NCBI RefSeq assembly: GCF_007362775.1 | Contig: NZ_CP041692.1 | Coordinates: 2,232,001 to 2,296,000 of the forward strand | Length of the DNA stretch: 64,000 nt | Source: Microlunatus elymi | Lineage (GTDB): Bacteria > Actinomycetota > Actinomycetes > Propionibacteriales > Propionibacteriaceae | Reading direction: 5' to 3' | In this document: piece after piece, positions 8,666-17,112 of the stretch | How the letters are laid out: each line of letters opens with the position of its first letter | Position numbering within the stretch: position 1 is the first letter of the stretch | Notes under the pieces: generated by a model | The model's input: the letters and a program-made list of their open reading frames with translations, nothing else | Database searches by the model: none | What the model was told of the DNA's origin: nothing | Program-made: the position numbers and the translations under genes

Positions 8666-9181
8666 TCAGGCGGGTCGCCAGGTCTGCCGGGGTTTGTAGC
8701 CGTCGCGGCGCAGCCAGTGCTCGGTGTAGACGATCCGATCCGGTGCGATGATCGTTAGCGGATCCTGCGGCGGCGAGTCCAGCGAGCGGCCGCGTTCGAC
8801 CTGCTCGGACTGCCACCGAAATGCTTCCCAGTAGCCGTCGGCATCGGGGTGATCACGCTCGATGGTGCGGGCGGTTCCGAAGAGCTGGGCGCCGCGGCTG
8901 CTGGCCTGGCCGACCAGAGGAGCGAACACGGCCGCCGAGACGCGTGGATCGCGCCGCAGGTTGCGTGATTTCGGCGAGGAATTCCAACTGGTGTAGAAGA
9001 TCTCGAAGCCCAGGCTGTAGAAGCGCACCGGCGTCGCTGCCGGCGAGCCGTCAGGGTTGACTGTGGCGACGACCGCCATGTTGTGGGTGGACAGCAGATT
9101 GAGGATGCGTTCCTCGAGTCGCTCGCGGGGGAGTTCGCGATCCGGAGCGGGCCCGGCCAACCACGGGTTCGTCAGCGGCAT
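8666..9181 (-). CDS. Pyridoxamine 5'-phosphate oxidase-family (PPOX, likely F420-type) protein
   Basis: 171 residues. Contains MAVVATVNPDGSPAATPVRF and SPKSRNLRRDPRVSAAVF, the same split-barrel motifs as the gene at 4303, to which it is a distant paralogue. The ATG at 9181 (MPLTNPWLAG) is preferred; upstream codons in the longer frame show no family similarity. It is divergent from the TrmB gene. Cofactor F420 is inferred from the RNLRRDPR motif; the substrate is unknown. Confidence 0.8.
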   Translation of the reverse strand: MPLTNPWLAGPAPDRELPRERLEERILNLLSTHNMAVVATVNPDGSPAATPVRFYSLGFEIFYTSWNSSPKSRNLRRDPRVSAAVFAPLVGQASSRGAQLFGTARTIERDHPDADGYWEAFRWQSEQVERGRSLDSPPQDPLTIIAPDRIVYTEHWLRRDGYKPRQTWRPA

Positions 9182-9317
9182 CGGCCCAGCATCGCAGAGC
9201 GCTCGCTGGGCCGGGTGAACTTGCTCAAGGAAGGTGCTGGAATCGTGCGCGGATTCGCGCAGTTTGGTCGAGCAAGTCCGCGCCGGTGCCGAGTAGGGCG
9301 ATTGGCCCCGGCTACTA

Positions 9318-9337
9318 GTAGTTGCAAAGACCACTAC
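9318..9337. promoter_or_regulatory. Inverted repeat in the trmB promoter region
   Basis: GTAGT at 9318-9322 and ACTAC at 9333-9337 form a 5-base inverted repeat with a 10-base spacer. It lies just upstream of a TAGCTT -10-like box (9346-9351) before the GTG at 9360. A TrmB-type autoregulatory site is possible but unproven. Confidence 0.3.
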
Positions 9338-9359
9338 GGATCGGGTAGCTTGGTCGCAC

Positions 9360-10211
9360 GTGATCGAACGACTCACGGCGCTGGGCTTCTCGACCCAGGA
9401 AGCGCGGGTTTATCTGGCCCTGCTGCAGCATCCGTCGGCGACCGGCTACGAAATCGCCAAGCAGGCCGGACTGCAGCGGGCGAACGTCTATCAGGTGTTG
9501 TCGGTGCTCACTGACCGGAACGTGGTCGAGCGCGCCAACGACACTGGACCGGCCCGCTACGTCGCCCATCCGCCGGCCGAGGTTCTCGGTCGGATCAAGC
9601 GCCAGACGGCCCAGCAGGCCGACGGACTGATCGCCGATCTCTCTGCCCTGACAGCGAATCAGGAGCCGACCGGCTTTTTCTCGCTGCGCGATCGCGAGGC
9701 GGTGATCGAGCGCACCGCATCCCTGGTCGCCGACGCCGAACGACGCGTCGCGGTCTGTCTGTGGGCCGATGATCTTGACTGGTTGGCCGGTCCGCTGCAG
9801 GCCGCCGCGTCCTCCGGATGCCAGGTCGTGGTGAACGTGTTCGGTGAAGCAGAGCTCGACTTCGGCGAGGTGTTCACCCACGAGGAACCATCCCGTACGG
9901 TCGGCGGCCACCTGCTGCTGGTCGCCGTTGATCAAGGTACGGCGCTGGTCGGCGCGCTGGACGAGCCGGTGGGCGCCGTGTTCACCCAACATCCTGCACT
10001 GGTAGGGATCGTGGAGAAGCTGATCCGCGACGAGACCTACCTGGCCGCCATCTATGCCCGGTTCGCCGATGATCTTGAAACCGAGTTCGGCAAGCATCTG
10101 GTCAAGCTCCGTTCCCGTTTCCTGCCCGCAGAGCAGGCCGAGCAGCTGATCTCGATCGTCGGCTTCGGTGCCGATGATCAGGTCAGCGACCTCCTCATCA
10201 ACCCCGCCTGA
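9360..10211 (+). CDS. TrmB-family transcriptional regulator
   Basis: 283 residues. The N-terminal winged helix (about 1-70) has the TrmB pattern LTALGFSTQEARVYLALLQHPSATGYEIAKQAG and ANVYQVLSVLTDRNVVE. The middle part (about 115-230) resembles the phospholipase-D-like effector-binding region of TrmB proteins (EAVIERTASLVADAERRVAVCLW). TrmB regulators usually sense sugars. The gene lies 58 bases before the PurA-like gene on the same strand, so it may control that gene or the galactoside locus downstream. Start GTG 9360 follows a TAGCTT box. Confidence 0.88.
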   Translation: MIERLTALGFSTQEARVYLALLQHPSATGYEIAKQAGLQRANVYQVLSVLTDRNVVERANDTGPARYVAHPPAEVLGRIKRQTAQQADGLIADLSALTANQEPTGFFSLRDREAVIERTASLVADAERRVAVCLWADDLDWLAGPLQAAASSGCQVVVNVFGEAELDFGEVFTHEEPSRTVGGHLLLVAVDQGTALVGALDEPVGAVFTQHPALVGIVEKLIRDETYLAAIYARFADDLETEFGKHLVKLRSRFLPAEQAEQLISIVGFGADDQVSDLLINPA

Positions 10212-10269
10212 ACCGCAGCTCGCTGCGAACGCCGTCCCTCATCTGCCTTAGCCACAAGGAGATTTCGTC

Positions 10270-11283
10270 ATGCCCGCATCCGTGATCGTGGACGCCCTCT
10301 GGGGTGATTCCGGCAAGGGAAAGGCCTGCGCCTACCTGTCCCGCAAGCACGACGCCGCGCTGGCCGTACGAGCCGGCATCGGCACCAACGCCGGCGCCAG
10401 TGTGACCCTCGAGTCCGGCGAGTTGATCAAGGCCCGGCAGCTGCCGACCGGTTGGCTCAATCCCGGCACCCGGGTCGCGGTCGGCTCCGGTGTGCTGGTC
10501 GATCCGCGGATCTTCGCCTCCGAGCTGGATCGCTTCGGCATCGCCGACCGGGCCATGGTCGACCTTCGCTGCGCGGTGATCACCGAGGACCACATCGCCG
10601 CCGAACAGGGTGATGATCATCTTCTGGAACGGGTCGGATCGACCTGTACCGGCAACGGTCACGCCCGGGCCGACTTCATCCTGCGGCGCGCCCGCCAGGC
10701 TCGTGACCTGCCCGAGCTGGAGCCCTATCTCGCCGACGTCGCGGCGGAGGCGAACCGGATCGCGGCGACCGATGATCAACTCGTGATCATCGAGAGCTCA
10801 CAGGGCACGATGCTGTCGCTGGCACTCAGCGACGACTACCCGTACACGACCTCGGGCAACTGCACCACCGCCGCCGCGCTGAACGACGTCGGCCTGAACT
10901 GGCGCCACCTGACCGACGTGATCATGGTCGTCAAGGCGATGCCGACCCGGGTCGGCCACGGCCCGCTGCCGTACGAGCTGAGCGCGGCCGAGGTCGAACG
11001 CCGCGGCATCGCCGAGTACGGCGTGAACACCGGCCGGCTGCGGCGCAAGGCTGCAGCACTTGATCATGATCTGCTCCGTTACGCCGCGATGCTGAACGGC
11101 CCGACCCAGATCGCGCTGACCTTCGGTGATCATCTCGACCCGCGGCTGCGCGGCGCCAGGACCACGGCCGCGATCGGACCCGAGGTGCGCACGGTGATCG
11201 CCGAGGTCGAGGCCAGCACCGGCGCGCCGGTGACGCTGCTGGACACCGGACCCCGGTTGGCCGACATGATCGAACTCGGCTGA
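10270..11283 (+). CDS. Adenylosuccinate synthetase-like protein with altered active site
   Basis: 337 residues, the length of the short archaeal-type PurA group, well below the roughly 430 of ordinary bacterial PurA. Family landmarks: WGDSGKGK (11-18; normally GDEGKGK), IGTNAGAS (37-44; normally NAGHS/T), SQGTMLSL, YPYTTSGN, MPTRVGHGPLP, and NTGRLRRK (normally TGRRRR). Asp13 is kept, but Glu14 is Ser, the catalytic His is Ala43, and the IMP-phosphate loop reads GSTCTGNG. A normal IMP-to-adenylosuccinate reaction is therefore doubtful. It may ligate a different purine or amino acid, or be regulatory. RBS AAGGAG precedes the ATG; trmB lies 58 bases upstream, with the galactosidase downstream. 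Confidence 0.8.
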   Translation: MPASVIVDALWGDSGKGKACAYLSRKHDAALAVRAGIGTNAGASVTLESGELIKARQLPTGWLNPGTRVAVGSGVLVDPRIFASELDRFGIADRAMVDLRCAVITEDHIAAEQGDDHLLERVGSTCTGNGHARADFILRRARQARDLPELEPYLADVAAEANRIAATDDQLVIIESSQGTMLSLALSDDYPYTTSGNCTTAAALNDVGLNWRHLTDVIMVVKAMPTRVGHGPLPYELSAAEVERRGIAEYGVNTGRLRRKAAALDHDLLRYAAMLNGPTQIALTFGDHLDPRLRGARTTAAIGPEVRTVIAEVEASTGAPVTLLDTGPRLADMIELG

Positions 11284-11353
11284 CTCCCGTCCCAGGCGGA
11301 GAGTGGGGGAGAAAGGCGATGAACCGGGGCTGACAGGGAGCAGCCGGAGCGGT

Positions 11354-11375
11354 AAGTTTCACGACAAAGAAAACC
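11354..11375 (-). promoter_or_regulatory. Shared cis motif upstream of the alpha-galactosidase gene
   Basis: On the minus strand this reads GTTTTCTTTGTCGTGAAA. The same 17-18 base motif, GTTTACTTTGGCATGAAA, lies before the transporter genes (13707-13724). The two match at 15 of 18 positions. A common operator for the ROK regulator of this locus, or an activator site, is inferred. Confidence 0.5.
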
Positions 11376-11393
11376 GATGTGTCCGATCATCGG
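11372..11393. promoter_or_regulatory. Inverted repeat before the galactosidase start
   Basis: ACCGATG and CATCGGT (7-base perfect arms, 8-base spacer) lie about 25 bases upstream of the TTG start. Possible operator or leader hairpin. Confidence 0.3.
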
Positions 11394-11417
11394 TGCGTCC
11401 CCGACAGAGGAGTCGAG

Positions 11418-13634
11418 TTGCCCGTCGAACCGTTGCCCGACCAGCGCATCCTGCTCCGGGCCGAAGACACATCGGTCCTGATCGACCTCACCGCCGGAAG
11501 GCTCCCGGCGATCGTCCACTGGGGAAGTGAACTCGGCGAACTGACCGCCGCCGACGCCGCCGGACTGGCGGCGGCGACCATGCCCAGCCCGCACGCCAAC
11601 GGCACCGATCAGGTCAGCCGGCTCGCGGTGCTGCCCGAACACCACACCGGCTGGACCGGCCGGCCGGGGTTGAGTGGTTCCCGCCGTGGCGTCGGCTGGT
11701 CGCCCAAGTTCACGACCACCGGGCTGACGATCTCCGGCGAGCGGCACGAGGGCCCTGAGTCTGTCGAAGGACCGGCAGCCGGCGGGGTGCCGTTGGCAAC
11801 GTACGGAGTCGCGTCGGTCGAGACTGCTGCGGTCGACGAGCTTTCTCAACTGGGGTTGACGATCCGGATCGAACTGTTGTCCGGTGGTGTGGTGAGGATG
11901 CAGGCGACGGTGATCAACAACGGTGCCGACGACTACCAGTTGGATGATCTTGTACTGGCGCTTCCGGTGCCCGCACAGGCCCGTGAGATCCTCGACTTCG
12001 CCGGCCGCTGGGGCAAGGAGCGTACGCCACAGCGGCAGCCGCTCGGTGTCGGTACCCACCTGCGCGAGGGTCGGCATGGACGCACCGGCGCGGACGCGGC
12101 GACCGTCCTGCACCTGGGCACGCCCGGCTTCGGGTTCGCCGACGGTGAGGTCTGGGCCGTGCACACGGGCTGGAGCGGCAACCACACCCACTACGCCGAA
12201 CGCGTCTACACCGGCGAGCAGGTGATCGGCGGCGGGGAGCTGCTGTTGCCCGGAGAGTTGATCTTGAAACCGGAGCAGAGCTACACCAGCCCGTGGATCT
12301 ACGCCGGCCACGGCATCGGGCTGGACGCCGTCGCGCGCCGTTTCCACCGCTACCTGCGATCCCGGCCGCAGCACGTCGATGCGGACCGTCCGGTCACCCT
12401 GAACGTCTGGGAGGCGGTCTACTTCGACCACTCGCTGCCCAAGCTGATCGAGCTGGCCGAACGCGCTGCCGAGGTCGGCGTCGAGCGGTACGTGCTGGAC
12501 GACGGCTGGTTCGGTGGGCGGCGCAATGATCAAGCCGGGCTGGGGGACTGGACTGTTTCCACCGACGTTTGGCCAAACGGTCTGCATCCCCTGGTGGACA
12601 AGGTGAAAGAGCTCGGCATGCAGTTCGGCCTGTGGTTCGAACCGGAGATGATCAACCTCGACTCCGAGGTCGCCCGGGCACATCCGGAATGGGTGATGGC
12701 CACCGGTGATCGGCTACCGGTCGAGGCCCGCCACCAGCAGGTGATCAATCTCGGCATTCCGGAGTGCTACGCCTACGTCAAGGACGCGATCTCCCGGCTG
12801 CTGGACACGTACGCGATCGACTACATCAAGTGGGACCACAACCGGGATCTGATCGATGCCGGCACCCAACCCGGTGGTGTGCCCGGCGTCCATGATCAAA
12901 CCCTGGCCACCTATCGGCTGATCGACGAGCTCAAGGCCGAGCATTCCGGCCTGGAGATCGAGTCCTGCTCCTCCGGCGGCGCTCGAGTTGATCTTGGCAT
13001 CCTGCAGCGGACGGACCGGGTCTGGGTCAGCGACTGCATCGACCCGCTGGATCGCCAGCAGATGAGCCGCTGGACCACCCAGCTCATTCCGCCGGAGCTG
13101 ATGGGCAGTCACATCGCCTCCGAACGCAGCCACACCACCGGCCGCCGGCACGACCTGTCCTTCCGAGCCGCGACCGCGCTCTGGGGACATCTCGGTATCG
13201 AGTGGGACATCACCGGCGCGAACGATGATCAACGTGCCGAACTCAAAGCCTGGTTGGACTTCTTCAAGGCCGAGCGTGGTCTGTTGCTGCGCGGTGACCT
13301 GGTACGAATCGACCATCCCGACCCTGCCCTGATGGGCCACGGCGTGGTGGCGGCCGATCGCAGCCGGGCGCTCTACTCGCTGGCGATGGTTGACCGCTCC
13401 GAGGTGAACGGGATCGGACTGGTCCGGCTGCCCGGCCTGGATCCGGATCGCCGCTACCGGGTCAGCCCGGTGATCATCGGCGGCTGGCCCCAGACCCGCT
13501 TCCTGCCCAGTTGGTGGAGCGCGGACCGGCCGTACGTCGACCTCACCGGCGCTGCGCTGGCTCGGGTCGGCATCCAGCCGCCGGACCTGCCGGTCGAGCA
13601 CGCGGTGATCCTGCGGGTGGATCCGCTCGACTGA
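11418..13634 (+). CDS. Alpha-galactosidase, GH36
   Basis: 738 residues, a typical GH36 length. An N-terminal beta-sandwich is followed by the (beta/alpha)8 barrel. The nucleophile is Asp473 in YIKWDHNRD; the acid/base is in WVSDCIDPLDR (Asp539 region). ESCSSGGARVDLG and LWFEPEMI are also family blocks. It hydrolyses terminal alpha-1,6-galactosides such as melibiose or raffinose; no signal peptide, so cytoplasmic. It precedes ABC sugar transporter genes and a ROK regulator. The TTG at 11418 has GAGGAG five bases upstream; the open frame extends 13 codons further. A short repeat motif is embedded in frame at 11753-11770. Confidence 0.92.
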   Translation: MPVEPLPDQRILLRAEDTSVLIDLTAGRLPAIVHWGSELGELTAADAAGLAAATMPSPHANGTDQVSRLAVLPEHHTGWTGRPGLSGSRRGVGWSPKFTTTGLTISGERHEGPESVEGPAAGGVPLATYGVASVETAAVDELSQLGLTIRIELLSGGVVRMQATVINNGADDYQLDDLVLALPVPAQAREILDFAGRWGKERTPQRQPLGVGTHLREGRHGRTGADAATVLHLGTPGFGFADGEVWAVHTGWSGNHTHYAERVYTGEQVIGGGELLLPGELILKPEQSYTSPWIYAGHGIGLDAVARRFHRYLRSRPQHVDADRPVTLNVWEAVYFDHSLPKLIELAERAAEVGVERYVLDDGWFGGRRNDQAGLGDWTVSTDVWPNGLHPLVDKVKELGMQFGLWFEPEMINLDSEVARAHPEWVMATGDRLPVEARHQQVINLGIPECYAYVKDAISRLLDTYAIDYIKWDHNRDLIDAGTQPGGVPGVHDQTLATYRLIDELKAEHSGLEIESCSSGGARVDLGILQRTDRVWVSDCIDPLDRQQMSRWTTQLIPPELMGSHIASERSHTTGRRHDLSFRAATALWGHLGIEWDITGANDDQRAELKAWLDFFKAERGLLLRGDLVRIDHPDPALMGHGVVAADRSRALYSLAMVDRSEVNGIGLVRLPGLDPDRRYRVSPVIIGGWPQTRFLPSWWSADRPYVDLTGAALARVGIQPPDLPVEHAVILRVDPLD
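11753..11770. repeat. CCCTGAGYCTGTCGAAGG-type motif inside the galactosidase gene
   Basis: CCCTGAGTCTGTCGAAGG, a semi-palindromic motif I recognise as widespread between genes in high-GC bacteria. Here it lies within the coding frame (residues PESVEG). Related copies: 13645-13663 and 20602-20617. Confidence 0.55.
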
Positions 13635-13644
13635 CGGCCCGGGC

Positions 13645-13663
13645 CCTTCGACGGGCTCCAGGG
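13645..13663. repeat. CCTTCGACRGGCTCAGGG-type motif after the galactosidase gene
   Basis: CCTTCGACGGGCTCCAGGG, 10 bases after the stop codon. Can form a short hairpin with the preceding GGGCCC. Possibly part of the transcript 3' end. Confidence 0.45.
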
Positions 13664-13701
13664 ACCTTCGGATCTTGGATCAGTCTGAAGGTTGACCAAG
13701 A

Positions 13702-13724
13702 GTTTCTTTCATGCCAAAGTAAAC
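13702..13724 (-). promoter_or_regulatory. Shared cis motif upstream of the sugar transporter operon
   Basis: Minus strand GTTTACTTTGGCATGAAA (from 13724), matching the motif at 11354-11375. It lies 50 bases before the first permease ATG. Probable operator of the galactoside locus. Confidence 0.5.
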
Positions 13725-13773
13725 GCGTCGCGGGGTGGCGTCGGCGCTCCTCGCCCGATGGACAGGACTGCCC

Positions 13774-14712
13774 ATGGCCTCTGAACTGGCTACCGGTGCG
13801 GTGCCCACCGCACGTTCCTCGACCGGTACGGCGCCCCGGCGGCGCCGACCCGACGACACCAAGCTGGCGTTGATCTTCATCGCGCCGGCCGCGATCGGCT
13901 TCATCGTCTTCCTGATCTGGCCGCTGATCCGGGGCATCTACCTCAGCTTCACCAAGTTCAACCTGCTCACCCCGGCCGAGTTCAACGGCCTGGACAACTA
14001 CCGGCGGATGCTGCTGGACCCGGTGTTCTGGAACGCGCTGAAGGTCACCGTCGAGTACGTGGTGATCAACATCGGCGTGCAGACCATCCTGGCGCTGGTG
14101 ATCGCGGTGCTGATGCAGCGGCTGACCCGATCGCTGGTGGCGCGCGGCATCATCCTCACCCCGTACCTGGTGTCCAACGTGGTCGCGGCCCTGGTGATGT
14201 TGTGGATCCTGGACACCGGCCTGGGCATCACCAACCAGCTGCTGGGCTTCATCGGCATCGATCCGATCGGCTTCTTCACCGACAGCAAGTGGGTGATCCC
14301 GACGATCGCGATGGTCAACGTGTGGCGCTACGTCGGCTACACCGCGTTGTTGATCTTCGCCGGTCTGCAGACCATCCCGCCCGGCCTGTACGAGGCCGCA
14401 CGGGTCGACGGGGCGAGCGAGCTCAGCATGTTTTTCCGGATCACCATGCCGTTGCTACGGCCGATCCTGGCGCTGGTGCTGATCATCTCCATCATCGGCT
14501 CCTTCCAGGTCTTCGACACCGTCTCGGTGACGACCCAGGGCGGACCGGTGAACGCGTCGCGGGTGCTGCAGTACTACATCTACGACATGGCGTTCGGCCG
14601 CTTCCAGTTCGGGTACGCCTCCACCCTGGCGGTCGCACTGCTGGTGGTGCTGATGGTGATCACCTTCATCCAGTACCGGATGACCCGCGCCGGCCAGACC
14701 GACCTCGACTGA
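13774..14712 (+). CDS. ABC sugar transporter permease (MalF/UgpA type)
   Basis: 312 residues with six membrane segments, the first at LIFIAPAAIGFIVFLIWPL. The cytoplasmic EAA loop reads EAARVDGASELSMFFRITMPLLRP, which docks an ATPase. ATG 13774 follows ACAGGA; upstream codons in the frame lack homology. The partner permease begins 12 bases after the stop. No ATPase gene is in this locus, as is common for CUT1 importers that share an MsmK/UgpC-type ATPase encoded elsewhere. Confidence 0.92.
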   Translation: MASELATGAVPTARSSTGTAPRRRRPDDTKLALIFIAPAAIGFIVFLIWPLIRGIYLSFTKFNLLTPAEFNGLDNYRRMLLDPVFWNALKVTVEYVVINIGVQTILALVIAVLMQRLTRSLVARGIILTPYLVSNVVAALVMLWILDTGLGITNQLLGFIGIDPIGFFTDSKWVIPTIAMVNVWRYVGYTALLIFAGLQTIPPGLYEAARVDGASELSMFFRITMPLLRPILALVLIISIIGSFQVFDTVSVTTQGGPVNASRVLQYYIYDMAFGRFQFGYASTLAVALLVVLMVITFIQYRMTRAGQTDLD

Positions 14713-14724
14713 AGGGCGATAGCG

Positions 14725-15672
14725 ATGTCAACTCTTGCCACCACCGAGATCGAGACCGATCAGCCGAAGACGGTGCCCGCCGGTGCCGACTCGACCCGAC
14801 GACGCAGCATCGGCCGGGTGATCGCCTGGATCGTGATGATCGCGATCATGATCTTCACGCTGGCACCGTTCTACTGGATCGTCCGGACCGCGTTGTCGTC
14901 CAACGCCGCGATCCTGGCCCACCCCGCCACACCGTGGCCGGTCGGCTTCTCGCTGGACTCCTTCAAACGGGTGTTCGGCTGGCAGACCGGCGACGCCGCG
15001 ATCGCCGCCGGCGGGTCCGGGCAGTCGATCAACTTCTGGCTCTACCTGCGTAATTCGATCATCGTGGCCTGCCTGGTGACGGTCGGTCAGGTGTTCTTCT
15101 CCGCGATGGCCGCCTACGCGTTCTCCCGGCTGCGCTGGCGGCTGCGCGGACCGGTGTTCGCGATCTTCCTGGCCGGGTTGATGGTCCCGTCGATCTTCAC
15201 CCTGCTGCCGAATTTCGTCCTGATCAAGCAGATCGGGCTAATCGACACCCTGCCCGGCATCGCGCTGCCGACCATGCTGATGTCGCCGTTCGCGATCTTC
15301 TTCCTCCGCCAGTTCTTCCTCACCGTCTCCCGCGAGGTGGAGGAAGCCGCCCTGATCGACGGCGCGAGCAAGGTGATGATCTTCTTCCGACTGATCATCC
15401 CGATGTCCGTGGCGCCGATCACCACGTTGGCGGTGCTGACCTACATCACCAGTTGGAACGACTACTTCTGGCCACTGATGGTCTCCTACACCGACAGCTC
15501 GCGGGTGCTCACCGTAGCCCTGGCGGTGTTCAAGTCGCAGACCCCGAACACCGGACCGGACTGGGCCGGCCTGATGGCCGCGACCCTGGTCGCAGCGCTG
15601 CCGATGTTGATCTTGTTCATGGTCTTCGCACGCAGGATCGTCAACTCCATCGGCTTCTCCGGGATCAAGTGA
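14725..15672 (+). CDS. ABC sugar transporter permease (MalG/UgpE type)
   Basis: 315 residues. Six membrane segments; EAA loop EEAALIDGASKVMIFFRLIIPMS. The insertion between the first two segments (GWQTGDAAIAAGGSGQS) is periplasm-facing and longer than average. It forms the channel with the preceding permease; substrate likely alpha-galactosides, inferred from the GH36 neighbour. Confidence 0.92.
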   Translation: MSTLATTEIETDQPKTVPAGADSTRRRSIGRVIAWIVMIAIMIFTLAPFYWIVRTALSSNAAILAHPATPWPVGFSLDSFKRVFGWQTGDAAIAAGGSGQSINFWLYLRNSIIVACLVTVGQVFFSAMAAYAFSRLRWRLRGPVFAIFLAGLMVPSIFTLLPNFVLIKQIGLIDTLPGIALPTMLMSPFAIFFLRQFFLTVSREVEEAALIDGASKVMIFFRLIIPMSVAPITTLAVLTYITSWNDYFWPLMVSYTDSSRVLTVALAVFKSQTPNTGPDWAGLMAATLVAALPMLILFMVFARRIVNSIGFSGIK

Positions 15673-15680
15673 GGACCGCC

Positions 15681-17075
15681 ATGTTCAAGATCAAGAAGCT
15701 CAACCCCACCGGCACCGTACGACGTCGGTTCCGGACTCGGTTCAAGACGCTGGCGGTCGGCGTCGCGGTGGCGATGACCGCCGCCGTGTCGGCCTGCAGC
15801 GGGAGCGGCAGCAGTCAGGCCGACAACGAGATCACCTACTGGCTCTGGGACGCATCCCAACAGCCCGGCTATCAGAAGTGTGCCGACGCCTTCCACCAGC
15901 AGAACCCGAAGCTGAACGTCAAGATCACCCAGTACGGCTGGGGTGACTACTGGACCAAGCTCACCGCCGGCTTCATCTCCGGCACCGCACCCGACGTGTT
16001 CACCAACCACCTGACGAAATACCCGCAGTTCGTCGACCTGAACGTGTTGCTGCCGCTGGATCAGCTGCAGGCCACCCGGGACATCTCGGACGACGAATTC
16101 CAGCCGGGGCTCGGAGAACTGTGGAGCAAGGACGGTCATCGCTACGGGTCGCCCAAGGACTGGGACACCGTCGGCCTGTTCTACAACACCCAGCTGCTGC
16201 AGAAGGCGGGCGTCGATCCGGCCGAGCTGGGCAAGCTGGACTGGAACACCAAGGACGGCGGCAGTTTCGAGAAGTTGATCGCCCATCTCACGGTGGACAA
16301 CAAGGGACGCCGCGGCGACGAGAAGGGCTTCGACAAGAACCACGTCGCGGTGTACGGTCTCGGCGGTCTGGGCGCCGGCGACAACATGGCGCAGACGACC
16401 TGGTCGTCGTTCGCGGTCAGCAACGGCTGGCAGTTCATGGACAAGAACCCGTGGGGCACCCACTACAACTACGGTGATCAGAAGCTGCAGGACACGCTGT
16501 CCTGGTATTTCGGCCTGGCCCGCAAGGGATATGCACCCAAGTACGGCACCTTCAGCGACAGCTTCGGCGCGTACAACCAGTTTGCCGCAGGCAAGGCCGC
16601 GATCGTCGAGGACGGCGCCTGGATGATCTCCAGCTACCAGACGATCAAGGACATCAAGTGGCAGATCGCGCCGATGCCGATCGGCCCCAGCGGCAAGCGG
16701 GCGGCCCCGTTCAACGGCCTGGCCGATTCGGTGACCAAGTTCGCCAAGAATCCGGAGAACGCCGCCAAGTGGGTCAAGTTCCTCAGCACCGAGCAGTGCC
16801 AGGATCTGATCGGCAAGGCCGGGGTGGTGTTCCCGGCGCGGCCGCAGGCGACCGGGATCTCCTTGCAGACAAGGAAAGCAGCCGGAGTGGACGCCAGCGC
16901 GTTCACCGACACGGTGGCCAACAAGGAGACCTTCTTCCTGCCGGTCAGTAGCTACGGCGCGGACATCGCGGCGATCATGACGCCCGGCCTGGAAGCCATC
17001 TTCATCGGCGAACAGCCGGTCTCCTCGCTGGTCGATCTCAACAACCAGGTCAACCGGCTGTTCGAGTTCGGATGA
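15681..17075 (+). CDS. Extracellular sugar-binding lipoprotein of the ABC importer
   Basis: 464 residues. A basic N-terminus and hydrophobic segment end in the lipobox VSAC, with the lipid-modified Cys at 39. The mature part is a family 1 solute-binding protein (ITYWLWDASQQPGYQKCADAFHQQNP; YGWGDYWTKLTAGFISGTAPDVFTNH). It starts 8 bases after the permease stop; the longer open frame upstream overlaps that permease and is not used. It delivers the sugar to the two permeases. Confidence 0.93.
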   Translation: MFKIKKLNPTGTVRRRFRTRFKTLAVGVAVAMTAAVSACSGSGSSQADNEITYWLWDASQQPGYQKCADAFHQQNPKLNVKITQYGWGDYWTKLTAGFISGTAPDVFTNHLTKYPQFVDLNVLLPLDQLQATRDISDDEFQPGLGELWSKDGHRYGSPKDWDTVGLFYNTQLLQKAGVDPAELGKLDWNTKDGGSFEKLIAHLTVDNKGRRGDEKGFDKNHVAVYGLGGLGAGDNMAQTTWSSFAVSNGWQFMDKNPWGTHYNYGDQKLQDTLSWYFGLARKGYAPKYGTFSDSFGAYNQFAAGKAAIVEDGAWMISSYQTIKDIKWQIAPMPIGPSGKRAAPFNGLADSVTKFAKNPENAAKWVKFLSTEQCQDLIGKAGVVFPARPQATGISLQTRKAAGVDASAFTDTVANKETFFLPVSSYGADIAAIMTPGLEAIFIGEQPVSSLVDLNNQVNRLFEFG

Positions 17076-17112
17076 TCAACATCGACCGGGATTGATCAAC
17101 GGGAATCAGACG

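Noticed and set aside
9360-11283. Phage-type PurZ (2-aminoadenine pathway)
   Set aside because: No phage genes, DatZ-like hydrolase or other pathway genes are nearby, and the altered residues alone do not establish PurZ function.
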